Below are positions 51,013 to 63,157 of a stretch of 64,000 nucleotides of DNA, one piece after another. The notes below the pieces were generated by a model. It was not told the origin of the DNA and did not search any database. It was given only the letters and a program-made list of their open reading frames with translations. The translations under genes were made by a program, and so were the position numbers. How positions within the stretch are numbered: position 1 is the stretch's first letter; every line of letters begins with the position of its first letter. This DNA comes from Inia geoffrensis (taxonomy: Eukaryota > Chordata > Mammalia > Artiodactyla > Iniidae): the NCBI GenBank assembly GCA_036417435.1, contig CM070910.1:83684784-83748783 (forward strand), in the 5' to 3' direction.

Positions 51013-52747
51013 CCAAGCAAGCCTGCAATGGAAATCCGCACTACAAGGCAGTCTCACTTCCTACCGATCCAAAGGGCCGTCCGAAAAATGTGTAAAATCC
51101 AGAGAGGCAGGACAGGCCATGGAGAACCGGCAGCCTTGTTCTGCTGATGGGCGGGATGTAAATTGCCAACAGCCACTCTGGAGAAGTGGATGGTGTTTCC
51201 TGGAACAAAGAAAAAAACAAGCTAGAGAGCCGAGGGCACTTCCACTTATGGTGCTATAGATTCGGAAAATTTAAATGAAAAAGACACAGCCACACCAAAT
51301 TTGGGCCTGCTCTGTGTACGGGATCCTTCTCTATGGTACATCTTTAATAGCCCAGAAAGAGAAAAATGGATATAGAAGTTGTGGTACATCCCTACAATGG
51401 AATATCACTCAACAATGAAATCAATGGCAACAGACCAGTAGCAGCATAATGAGAGGATTTAGTTATGATGATTCTAAGTGAAATAAGTCACACAGAAAAA
51501 GAAACATCATAAGATATCACTAATACCGGGAATGTAAGCACGGCTACGTATGAACTGCATTACAAAACACAACAGAGTCTCACATTTAAAAAAGAAACTT
51601 ATGCTTGCTTAAGGGGAAAGGAGAGTGGGAAGGCTGCATAAAACCAGAGGTTGACATTAGGACAGATACCATTTCTTAAGCCAAATATATATTAGACAAG
51701 AGCTACTCCTTGCTCAACCAAATGGACTCAACACCCCGTATTCAAAACCTAGGAATATACCTGACTATGAAGAAAATTAAAACCCATACATTTATAGGTC
51801 TCCATAAGAAAATCATTTGTGTACAGCAGCATACACACAGCAGTGTCAATAAGCTAAATCCCCTTATAAAAATAAATTTGAAAAAGAAAACACAAGGACT
51901 GTCAAATAGAGAGAAATTCTTAAATAAGTCCTTGAGGGCTTGTGAGGAATCTTGGATTTACCACCTCTACATCCACAGCTGGGGGAGAGATAAGGCTGGA
52001 CACTTGGGGCTGATACTACTGGTGAGGGAATGCAGACGCTTTGAGGTAATGGTGCATGGTTCCCATTCCACGGGTCCCAAATCTCCATGTGTAAGGGGTT
52101 TATCCTTCAGCTAAAATATGCATGGAAAACCCAGAATATGGTCCACGAAGTGATCAGGCAAAATTTCTAAAACTCATCGCCATTTTAGCCCCCTGGTACT
52201 CGAGTTCGCCGTTCCAGATGCAATATTAACATTCTCCCCACTTGGAGAGTCAGTGCCTTTGACCTCTTGTTTGGCACAGCTTGCAATTTCTGTGGAAGAT
52301 GAACAGGAATAAAGAGAAGGAATGAGCAGCTAACTTGATGTGTTTGGACGGGCATATTGAACTCTGATTACCCTAGAGGAAGCAGAATTCATCAAAGGCT
52401 CAGCGTGCCATGCCGGAACGAGATTAGGGCCTGAAGCAATTCTTCGGGTTTGCGGTCAGCTCACAAGAAAGCAAGTTGAGAAAAGGAGATTTTTGGCACT
52501 GTAACTCACAATCCTGCAGAGTTCCAAATGACCCCTATCATCCAAAAATTTATTGAAGGAAGGCTGTGAAGAGGACTTGAACGTGACGCAGAATTGCAGA
52601 AAACGGATATCAGGGGGTAGATAAGAATTGCTCTGAAAGCGTAGGAAAAGAGGCAGCAGTTCGACAGTGATGCACTTGGCCAAAAAGGGCGTATGCGTTT
52701 TTTCCTGAATAGATTCAGGAAAAGACGCATACGCCCTTTTTGGCCAA
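51013..52747 (+). repeat. Satellite unit U30, 1735 bp, dimer-2 second monomer
   Basis: Nearly identical to U32 (cttcctaccg, gaaaaatgtg, ctccatgtg). Palindrome 52676-52747. Confidence 0.9.
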
Positions 52748-54482
52748 CCAAGCAAGCCTGCAATGGAAATCCGCACTACAAGGCAGTCTCACTTCCCACC
52801 GATCCAAAGGGCCGTCCGAAAAAAGTGTAAAATCCAGAGAGGCAGGACAGGCCATGGAGAACCGGCAGCCTTGTTCTGCTGATGGGCGGGATGTAAATTG
52901 CCAACAGCCACTCTTTAGAAGTGGATGGTGTTTCCTGGAACAAAGAAAAAAACAAGCTAGAGAGCCGAGGGCACTTCCACTTATGGTGCTATAGATTCGG
53001 AAAATTTAAATGAAAAAGACACAGCCACACCAAATTTGGGCCTGCTCTGTGTACGGGATCCTTCACTATGGTACATCTTTAATAGCCCAGAAAGAGAAAA
53101 ATGGATATAGAAGTTGTGGTACATCCCTACAATGGAATATCACTCAACAATGAAATCAATGGCAACAGACCAGTAGCAGCATAATGAGAGGATTTAGTTA
53201 CGATGATTCTAAGTGAAATAAGTCACACAGAAAAAGAAACATCATAAGATATCACTAATACCGGGAATGTAAGCACGGCTACGTATGAACTGCATTACAA
53301 AACACAACAGATTCTCACATTTACAAAAGAAACTTATGCTTGCTTAAGGGGAAAGGAGAGTGGGAAGGCTGCATAAAACCAGAGGTTGACATTAGGACAG
53401 ATACCATTTCTTAAGCCAAATATATATTAGACAAGAGCTACTCCTTGCTCAACCAAATGGACTCAACACCCCGTATTCAAAACCTACGAATATACCTGAC
53501 TATGAAGAAAATTAAAACCCATACATTTATAGGCCTCCATAAGAAAATCATTTGTGTACAGCAGCATAAACACAGCAGTGTCAATAAGCTAAATCCCCTT
53601 ATAAAAATAAATTTGAAAAAGAAAACACAAGGACTGTCAAATAGAGAGAAATTCTTAAATAAGTCCTTGAGGGCTTGTGAGGAATCTTGGATTTACCACC
53701 TCTACATCCACAGCTGGGGGAGAGATAAGGCTGGACACTTGGGGCTGATACTACTGGTGAGGGAATGCAGACGCTTTGAGGTAATGGTGCATGGTTCCCA
53801 TTCCACGGGTCCCAAATCTCCACGTGTAAGGGGTTTATCCTTCAGCTAAAATATGCATGGAAAACCCAGAATATGGTCCACGAAGTGATCAGGCAAAATT
53901 TCTAAAACTCATCGCCATTTTAGCCCCCTGGTACTCGAGTTCGCCGTTCCAGATGCAATATTAACATTCTCCCCACTTGGAGAGTCAGTGCCTTTGACCT
54001 CTTGTTTGGCACAGCTTGCAATTTCTGTGGAAGATGAACAGGAATAAGGAGAAGGAATGAGCAGCTAACTTGATGTGTTTGGACGGGCATATTGAACTCT
54101 GATTACCCTAGAGGAAGCAGAATTCATCAAAAGCTCAGCGTGCCATGCCGGAACGAGATTAGGGCCTGAAGCAATTCTTCGGGTTTGCGGTCAGCTCCCA
54201 AGAAAGCAAGTTGAGAAAAGGAGATTTTTGGCACTGTAACTCACAATCCTGCAGAGTTCCAAATGACCCCTATCATCCAAAAATTTATTGAAGGAAGGCT
54301 GTGAAGAGGACTTGAACGTGACGCAGAATTGCAGAAAACGGATATCAGGGGGTAGATAAGAATTGCTCTGAAAGCGTCGGAAAAGAGGCAGCAGTTCGAC
54401 AGTGATGCACTTGGCCAAAAAGGGCGTATGCGTTTTTTCCTGAATAGATTCAGGAAAAGACGCATACGCCCTTTTTGGCCAA
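52748..54482 (+). repeat. Satellite unit U31, 1735 bp, dimer-2 first monomer
   Basis: Second copy of the U29 type; private acagattctcac near 53307. Palindrome 54411-54482. Confidence 0.9.
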
Positions 54483-56217
54483 CCAAGCAAGCCTGCAATG
54501 GAAATCCGCACTACAAGGCAGTCTCACTTCCTACCGATCCAAAGGGCCGTCCGAAAAATGTGTAAAATCCAGAGAGGCAGGACAGGCCATGGAGAACCGG
54601 CAGCCTTGTTCTGCTGATGGGCGGGATGTAAATTGCCAACAGCCACTCTGGAGAAGTGGATGGTGTTTCCTGGAACAAAGAAAAAAACAAGCTAGAGAGC
54701 CGAGGGCACTTCCACTTATGGTGCTATAGATTCGGAAAATTTAAATGAAAAAGACACAGCCACACCAAATTTGGGCCTGCTCTGTGTACGGGATCCTTCT
54801 CTATGGTACATCTTTAATAGCCCAGAAAGAGAAAAATGGATATAGAAGTTGTGGTACATCCCTACAATGGAATATCACTCAACAATGAAATCAATGGCAA
54901 CAGACCAGTAGCAGCATAATGAGAGGATTTAGTTATGATGATTCTAAGTGAAATAAGTCACACAGAAAAAGAAACATCATAAGATATCACTAATACCGGG
55001 AATGTAAGCACGGCTACGTATGAACTGCATTACAAAACACAACAGAGTCTCACATTTAAAAAAGAAACTTATGCTTGCTTAAGGGGAAAGGAGAGTGGGA
55101 AGGCTGCATAAAACCAGAGGTTGACATTAGGACAGATACCATTTCTTAAGCCAAATATATATTAGACAAGAGCTACTCCTTGCTCAACCAAATGGACTCA
55201 ACACCCCGTATTCAAAACCTAGGAATATACCTGACTATGAAGAAAATTAAAACCCATACATTTATAGGTCTCCATAAGAAAATCATTTGTGTACAGCAGC
55301 ATACACACAGCAGTGTCAATAAGCTAAATCCCCTTATAAAAATAAATTTGAAAAAGAAAACACAAGGACTGTCAAATAGAGAGAAATTCTTAAATAAGTC
55401 CTTGAGGGCTTGTGAGGAATCTTGGATTTACCACCTCTACATCCACAGCTGGGGGAGAGATAAGGCTGGACACTTGGGGCTGATACTACTGGTGAGGGAA
55501 TGCAGACGCTTTGAGGTAATGGTGCATGGTTCCCATTCCACGGGTCCCAAATCTCCATGTGTAAGGGGTTTATCCTTCAGCTAAAATATGCATGGAAAAC
55601 CCAGAATATGGTCCACGAAGTGATCAGGCAAAATTTCTAAAACTCATCGCCATTTTAGCCCCCTGGTACTCGAGTTCGCCGTTCCAGATGCAATATTAAC
55701 ATTCTCCCCACTTGGAGAGTCAGTGCCTTTGACCTCTTGTTTGGCACAGCTTGCAATTTCTGTGGAAGATGAACAGGAATAAAGAGAAGGAATGAGCAGC
55801 TAACTTGATGTGTTTGGACGGGCATATTGAACTCTGATTACCCTAGAGGAAGCAGAATTCATCAAAGGCTCAGCGTGCCATGCCGGAACGAGATTAGGGC
55901 CTGAAGCAATTCTTCGGGTTTGCGGTCAGCTCACAAGAAAGCAAGTTGAGAAAAGGAGATTTTTGGCACTGTAACTCACAATCCTGCAGAGTTCCAAATG
56001 ACCCCTATCATCCAAAAATTTATTGAAGGAAGGCTGTGAAGAGGACTTGAACGTGACGCAGAATTGCAGAAAACGGATATCAGGGGGTAGATAAGAATTG
56101 CTCTGAAAGCGTAGGAAAAGAGGCAGCAGTTCGACAGTGATGCACTTGGCCAAAAAGGGCGTATGCGTTTTTTCCTGAATAGATTCAGGAAAAGACGCAT
56201 ACGCCCTTTTTGGCCAA
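54483..56217 (+). repeat. Satellite unit U32, 1735 bp, dimer-2 second monomer
   Basis: Second copy of the U30 type. Palindrome 56146-56217. Confidence 0.9.
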
Positions 56218-57952
56218 CCAAGCAAGCCTGCAATGGAAATCCGCACTACAAGGCAGTCTCACTTCCTACCGATCCAAAGGGCCGTCCGAAAAATGTGTAA
56301 AATCCAGAGAGGCAGGACAGGCCATGGAGAACCGGCAGCCTTGTTCTGCTGATGGGCGGGATGTAAATTGCCAACAGCCACTCTGGAGAAGTGGATGGTG
56401 TTTCCTGGAACAAAGAAAAAAACAAGCTAGAGAGCCGAGGGCACTTCCACTTATGGTGCTATAGATTCGGAAAATTTAAATGAAAAAGACACAGCCACAC
56501 CAAATTTGGGCCTGCTCTGTGTACGGGATCCTTCTCTATGGTACATCTTTAATAGCCCAGAAAGAGAAAAATGGATATAGAAGTTGTGGTACATCCCTAC
56601 AATGGAATATCACTCAACAATGAAATCAATGGCAACAGACCAGTAGCAGCATAATGAGAGGATTTAGTTATGATGATTCTAAGTGAAATAAGTCACACAG
56701 AAAAAGAAACATCATAAGATATCACTAATACCGGGAATGTAAGCACGGCTACGTATGAACTGCATTACAAAACACAACAGAGTCTCACATTTAAAAAAGA
56801 AACTTATGCTTGCTTAAGGGGAAAGGAGAGTGGGAAGGCTGCATAAAACCAGAGGTTGACATTAGGACAGATACCATTTCTTAAGCCAAATATATATTAG
56901 ACAAGAGCTACTCCTTGCTCAACCAAATGGACTCAACACCCCGTATTCAAAACCTAGGAATATACCTGACTATGAAGAAAATTAAAACCCATACATTTAT
57001 AGGTCTCCATAAGAAAATCATTTGTGTACAGCAGCATACACACAGCAGTGTCAATAAGCTAAATCCCCTTATAAAAATAAATTTGAAAAAGAAAACACAA
57101 GGACTGTCAAATAGAGAGAAATTCTTAAATAAGTCCTTGAGGGCTTGTGAGGAATCTTGGATTTACCACCTCTACATCCACAGCTGGGGGAGAGATAAGG
57201 CTGGACACTTGGGGCTGATACTACTGGTGAGGGAATGCAGACGCTTTGAGGTAATGGTGCATGGTTCCCATTCCACGGGTCCCAAATCTCCACGTGTAAG
57301 GGGTTTATCCTTCAGCTAAAATATGCATGGAAAACCCAGAATATGGTCCACGAAGTGATCAGGCAAAATTTCTAAAACTCATCGCCATTTTAGCCCCCTG
57401 GTACTCGAGTTCGCCGTTCCAGATGCAATATTAACATTCTCCCCACTTGGAGAGTCAGTGCCTTTGACCTCTTGTTTGGCACAGCTTGCAATTTCTGTGG
57501 AAGATGAACAGGAATAAGGAGAAGGAATGAGCAGCTAACTTGATGTGTTTGGACGGGCATATTGAACTCTGATTACCCTAGAGGAAGCAGAATTCATCAA
57601 AGGCTCAGCGTGCCATGCCGGAACGAGATTAGGGCCTGAAGCAATTCTTCGGGTTTGCGGTCAGCTCACAAGAAAGCAAGTTGAGAAAAGGAGATTTTTG
57701 GCACTGTAACTCACAATCCTGCAGAGTTCCAAATGACCCCTATCATCCAAAAATTTATTGAAGGAAGGCTGTGAAGAGGACTTGAACGTGACGCAGAATT
57801 GCAGAAAACGGATATCAGGGGGTAGATAAGAATTGCTCTGAAAGCGTAGGAAAAGAGGCAGCAGTTCGACAGTGATGCACTTGGCCAAAAAGGGCGTATG
57901 CGTTTTTTCCTGAATAGATTCAGGAAAAGACGCATACGCCCTTTTTGGCCAA
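56218..57952 (+). repeat. Satellite unit U33, 1735 bp
   Basis: Starts like U32 (cttcctaccg, gaaaaatgtg, atttaaaaaagaa), so U32 and U33 are tandem neighbours of one subtype and the dimer register is lost here. It lacks ctccatgtg. Palindrome 57881-57952. Confidence 0.9.
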
Positions 57953-59687
57953 CCAAGCAAGCCTGCAATGGAAATCCGCACTACAAGGCAGTCTCACTTC
58001 CCACCGATCCAAAGGGCCGTCCGAAAAAAGTGTAAAATCCAGAGAGGCAGGACAGGCCATGGAGAACCGGCAGCCTTGTTCTGCTGATGGGCGGGATGTA
58101 AATTGCCAACAGCCACTCTGGAGAAGTGGATGGTGTTTCCTGGAACAAAGAAAAAAACAAGCTAGAGAGCCGAGGGCACTTCCACTTATGGTGCTATAGA
58201 TTCGGAAAATTTAAATGAAAAAGACACAGCCACACCAAATTTGGGCCTGCTCTGTGTACGGGATCCTTCTCTATGGTACATCTTTAATAGCCCAGAAAGA
58301 GAAAAATGGATATAGAAGTTGTGGTACATCCCTACAATGGAATATCACTCAACAATGAAATCAATGGCAACAGACCAGTAGCAGCATAATGAGAGGATTT
58401 AGTTATGATGATTCTAAGTGAAATAAGTCACACAGAAAAAGAAACATCATAAGATATCACTAATACCGGGAATGTAAGCACGGCTACGTATGAACTGCAT
58501 TACAAAACACAACAGAGTCTCACATTTACAAAAGAAACTTATGCTTGCTTAAGGGGAAAGGAGAGTGGGAAGGCTGCATAAAACCAGAGGTTGACATTAG
58601 GACAGATACCATTTCTTAAGCCAAATATATATTAGACAAGAGCTACTCCTTGCTCAACCAAATGGACTCAACACCCCGTATTCAAAACCTAGGAATATAC
58701 CTGACTATGAAGAAAATTAAAACCCATACATTTATAGGCCTCCATAAGAAAATCATTTGTGTACAGCAGCATACATACAGCAGTGTCAATAAGCTAAATC
58801 CCCTTATAAAAATAAATTTGAAAAAGAAAACACAAGGACTGTCAAATAGAGAGAAATTCTTAAATAAGTCCTTGAGGGCTTGTGAGGAATCTTGGATTTA
58901 CCACCTCTACATCCACAGCTGGGGGAGAGATAAGGCTGGACACTTGGGGCTGATACTAATGGTGAGGGAATGCAGACGCTTTGAGGTAATGGTGCATGGT
59001 TCCCATTCCACGGGTCCCAAATCTCCACGTGTAAGGGGTTTATCCTTCAGCTAAAATATGCATGGAAAACCCAGAATATGGTCCACGAAGTGATCAGGCA
59101 AAATTTCTAAAACTCATCGCCATTTTAGCCCCCTGGTACTCGAGTTCGCCGTTCCAGATGCAATATTAACATTCTCCCCACTTGGAGAGTCAGTGCCTTT
59201 GACCTCTTGTTTGGCACAGCTTGCAATTTCTGTGGAAGATGAACAGGAATAAAGAGAAGGAATGAGCAGCTAACTTGATGTGTTTGGACGGGCATATTGA
59301 ACTCTGATTACCCTAGAGGAAGCAGAATTCATCAAAGGCTCAGCGTGCCATGCCGGAACGAGATTAGGGCCTGAAGCAATTCTTCGGGTTTGCGGTCAGC
59401 TCCCAAGAAAGCAAGTTGAGAAAAGGAGATTTTTGGCACTGTAACTCACAATCCTGCAGAGTTCCAAATGACCCCTATCATCCAAAAATGTATTGAAGGA
59501 AGGCTGTGAAGAGGACTTGAACGTGACGCAGAATTGCAGAAAACGGATATCAGGGGGTAGATAAGAATTGCTCTGAAAGCGTAGGAAAAGAGGCAGCAGT
59601 TAGACAGTGATGCACTTGGCCAAAAAGGGCGTATGCGTTTTTTCCTGAATAGATTCAGGAAAAGACGCATACGCCCTTTTTGGCCAA
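57953..59687 (+). repeat. Satellite unit U34, 1735 bp
   Basis: Combines aggcctcc and cagctcccaag (U29 type) with aaaaatgtattg (dimer-1 type). Private gcatacatacagc, tactaatggtg and cagttagacagtg. Palindrome 59616-59687. Confidence 0.9.
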
Positions 59688-61422
59688 CCAAGCAAGCCTG
59701 CAATGGAAATCCGCACTACAAGGCAGTCTCACTTCCTACCGATCCAAAGGGCCGTCCGAAAAATGTGTAAAATCCAGAGAGGCAGGACAGGCCATGGAGA
59801 ACCGGCAGCCTTGTTCTGCTGATGGGCGGGATGTAAATTGCCAACAGCCACTCTGGAGAAGTGGATGGTGTTTCCTGGAACAAAGAAAAAAACAAGCTAG
59901 AGAGCCGAGGGCACTTCCACTTATGGTGCTATAGATTCGGAAAATTTAAATGAAAAAGACACAGCCACACCAAATTTGGGCCTGCTCTGTGTACGGGATC
60001 CTTCACTATGGTACATCTTTAATAGCCCAGAAAGAGAAAAATGGATATAGAAGTTGTGGTACATCCCTACAATGGAATATCACTCAACAATGAAATCAAT
60101 GGCAACAGACCAGTAGCAGCATAATGAGAGGATTTAGTTATGATGATTCTAAGTGAAATAAGTCACACAGAAAAAGAAACATCATAAGATATCACTAATA
60201 CCGGGAATGTAAGCACGGCTACGTATGAACTGCATTACAAAACACAACAGAGTCTCACATTTACAAAAGAAACTTATGCTTGCTTAAGGGGAAAGGAGAG
60301 TGGGAAGGCTGCATAAAACCAGAGGTTGACATTAGGACAGATACCATTTCTTAAGCCAAATATATATTAGACAAGAGCTACTCCTTGCTCAACCAAATGG
60401 ACTCAATACCCCGTATTCAAAACCTAGGAATATACCTGACTATGAAGAAAATTAAAACCCATACATTTATATTTCTCCATAAGAAAATCATTTGTGTACA
60501 GCAGCATAAACACAGCAGTGTCAATAAGCTAAATCCCCTTATAAAAATAAATTTGAAAAAGAAAACACAAGGACTGTCAAATAGAGAGAAATTCTTAAAT
60601 AAGTCCTTGAGGGCTTGTGAGGAATCTTGGATTTACCACCTCTACATCCACAGCTGGGGGAGAGATAAGGCTGGACACTTGGGGCTGATACTACTGGTGA
60701 GGGAATGCAGACGCTTTGAGGTAATGGTGCATGGTTCCCATTCCACGGGTCCCAAATCTCCACGTGTAAGGGGTTTATCCTTCAGCTGAAATATGCATGG
60801 AAAACCCAGAATATGGTCCACGAAGTGATCAGGAAAAATTTCTAAAACTTATCGCCATTTTAGCCCCCTGGTACTCGAGTTCGCCGTTCCAGATGCAATA
60901 TTAACATTCTCCCCACTTGGAGAGTCAGTGCCTTTGACCTCTTGTTTGGCACACCTTGCAATTTCTGTGGAAGATGAACAGGAATAAAGAGAAGGAATGA
61001 GCAGCTAACTTGATGTGTTTGGACGGGCATATTGAACTCTGACAACCCTACAGAAAGCAGAATTCATCAAAGGCTCAGCGTGCCATGCCGGAACGAGATT
61101 AGGGCCTGAAGCAATTCTTCGGGTTTGCGGTCAGCTCACAAGAAAGCAAGTTGAGAAAAGGAGATTTTTGGCACTGTAACTCACAATCCTGCAGAGTTCC
61201 AAATGACCCCTATCATCCAAAAATTTATTGAAGGAAGGCTGTGAAGAGGACTTGAACGTGACGCAGAATTGCAGAAAACGGATATCAGGGGGTAGATAAG
61301 AATTGCTCTGAAAGCGTAGGAAAAGAGGCAGCAGTTCGACAGTGATGCACTTGGCCAAAAAGGGCGTATGCGTTTTTTCCTGAATAGATTCAGGAAAAAA
61401 CGCATACGCCCTTTTTGGCCAA
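59688..61422 (+). repeat. Satellite unit U35, 1735 bp
   Basis: Starts with cttcctaccg and gaaaaatgtg. Private tttatatttctcc, actcaatacccc and cagctgaaatatgc. Near-perfect palindrome 61351-61422. Confidence 0.9.
61351..61422. repeat. Near-perfect palindrome, unit U35 end
   Basis: The right arm reads ggaaaaaacgc, pairing fully with gcgttttttcc. The only mismatch left is the central a/g of gaatagattc. Copies at 40531-40602, 42266-42337 and 63086-63157 share this arm but carry tacgcgcttt, a new mismatch near the outer end. Confidence 0.85.
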
Positions 61423-63157
61423 CCAAGCAAGCCTGCAATGGAAATCCGCACTACAAGGCAGTCTCACTTCCCACCGATCCAAAGGGCCGTCCGAAAAAAG
61501 TGTAAAATCCAGAGAGGCAGGACAGGCCATGGAGAACCGGCAGCCTTGTTCTGCTGATGGGCGGGATGTAAATTGCCAACAGCCACTCTGGAGAAGTGGA
61601 TGGTGTTTCCTGGAACAAAGAAAAAAACAAGCTAGAGAGCCGAGGGCACTTCTACTTATGGTGCTATAGATTCGGAAAATTTAAATGAAAAAGACACAGC
61701 CACACCAAATTTGGGCCTGCTCTGTGTACGGGATCCTTCACTATGGTACATCTTTAATAGCCCAGAAAGAGAAAAATGGATATAGAAGTTGTGGTACATC
61801 CCTACAATGGAATATCACTCAACAATGAAATCAATGGCAACAGACCAGTAGCAGAATAATGAGAGGATTTAGTTATGATGATTCTAAGCGAAATAAGTCA
61901 CACAGAAAAAGAAACATCATAAGATATCACTAATACCGGGAATGTAAGCACGGCTACGTATGAACTGCATTACAAAACACAACAGAGTCTCACATTTACA
62001 AAAGAAACTTATGCTTGCTTAAGGGGAAAGGAGAGTGGGAAGGCTGCATAAAACCAGAGGTTGACATTAGGACAGATACCATTTCTTAAGCCAAATATAT
62101 ATTAGACAAGAGCTACTCCTTGCTCAACCAAATGGACTCAACACCCCGTATTCAAAACCTAGGAATATACCTGACTATGAAGAAAATTAAAACCCATACA
62201 TTTATAGGTCTCCATAAGAAAATCATTTGTGTACAGCAGCATACACACAGCAGTGTCAATAAGCTAAATCCCCTTATAAAAATAAATTTGAAAAAGAAAA
62301 CACAAGGACTGTCAAATAGAGAGAAATTCTTAAATAAGTCCTTGAGGGCTTGTGAGGAATCTTGGATTTACCACCTCTACATCCACAGCTGGGGGAGAGA
62401 TAAGGCTGAACACTTGGGGCTGATACTACTGGTGAGGGAATGTAGACGCTTTGAGGTAATGGTGCATGGTTCCCATTCCACGGGTCCCAAATCTCCACGT
62501 GTAAGGGGTTTATCCTTCAGCTAAAATATGCATGGAAAACCCAGAATATGGTCCACGAAGTGATCAGGCAAAATTTCTAAAACTCATCGCCATTTTAGCC
62601 CCCTGGTACTCGAGTTCGCCGTTCCAGATGCAATATTAACATTCTCCCCACTTGGAGAGTCAGTGCCTTTGACCTCTTGTTTGGCACAGCTTGCAATTTC
62701 TGTGGAAGATGAACAGGAATAAGGAGAAGGAATGAGCAGCTAACTTGATGTGTTTGGACGGGCATATTGAACTCTGATTACCCTACAGGAAGCAGAATTC
62801 ATCAAAGGCTCAGCGTGCCATGCCGGAACGAGATTAGGGCCTGAAGCAATTCTTCGGGTTTGCGGTCAGCTCACAAGAAAGCAAGTTGAGAAAAGGAGAT
62901 TTTTGGCACTGTAACTCACAATCCTGCAGAGTTCCAAATGACCCCTATCATCCAAAAATTTATTGAAGGAAGGCTGTGAAGAGGACTTGAACGTGACGCA
63001 GAATTGCAGAAAACGGATATCAGGGGGTAGATAAGAATTGCTCTGAAAGCGTAGGAAAAGAGGCAGCAGTTCGACAGTGATGCACTTGGCCAAAAAGGGC
63101 GTATGCGTTTTTTCCTGAATAGATTCAGGAAAAAACGCATACGCGCTTTTTGGCCAA
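61423..63157 (+). repeat. Satellite unit U36, 1735 bp
   Basis: Shares aagcgaa, ggaatgtagacgc, accctacagg and the tacgcgc palindrome (63086-63157) with U23. Private ggctgaacac and cacttctactt. Confidence 0.9.

Larger units (their letters stand above)
45808..56217 (+). repeat. Second dimeric higher-order repeat, 3470 bp (U27-U32)
   Basis: U29-U30 (49278-52747) and U31-U32 (52748-56217) are near-identical 3470-bp blocks. First monomers share ctctttagaagtgg, gttacgatg, cctacgaatatacc, aggcctcc, aaaagctcagcg, cagctcccaag and gcgtcggaaaag. Second monomers share cttcctaccg, gaaaaatgtgtaa, atttaaaaaagaa, ctccatgtg and aataaagagaagg. U27-U28 carries a subset (ctctttagaagtgg and gttacgatg in U27, aataaagagaagg in U28), so it is an older or partly converted copy of the same dimer. 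Confidence 0.85.
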
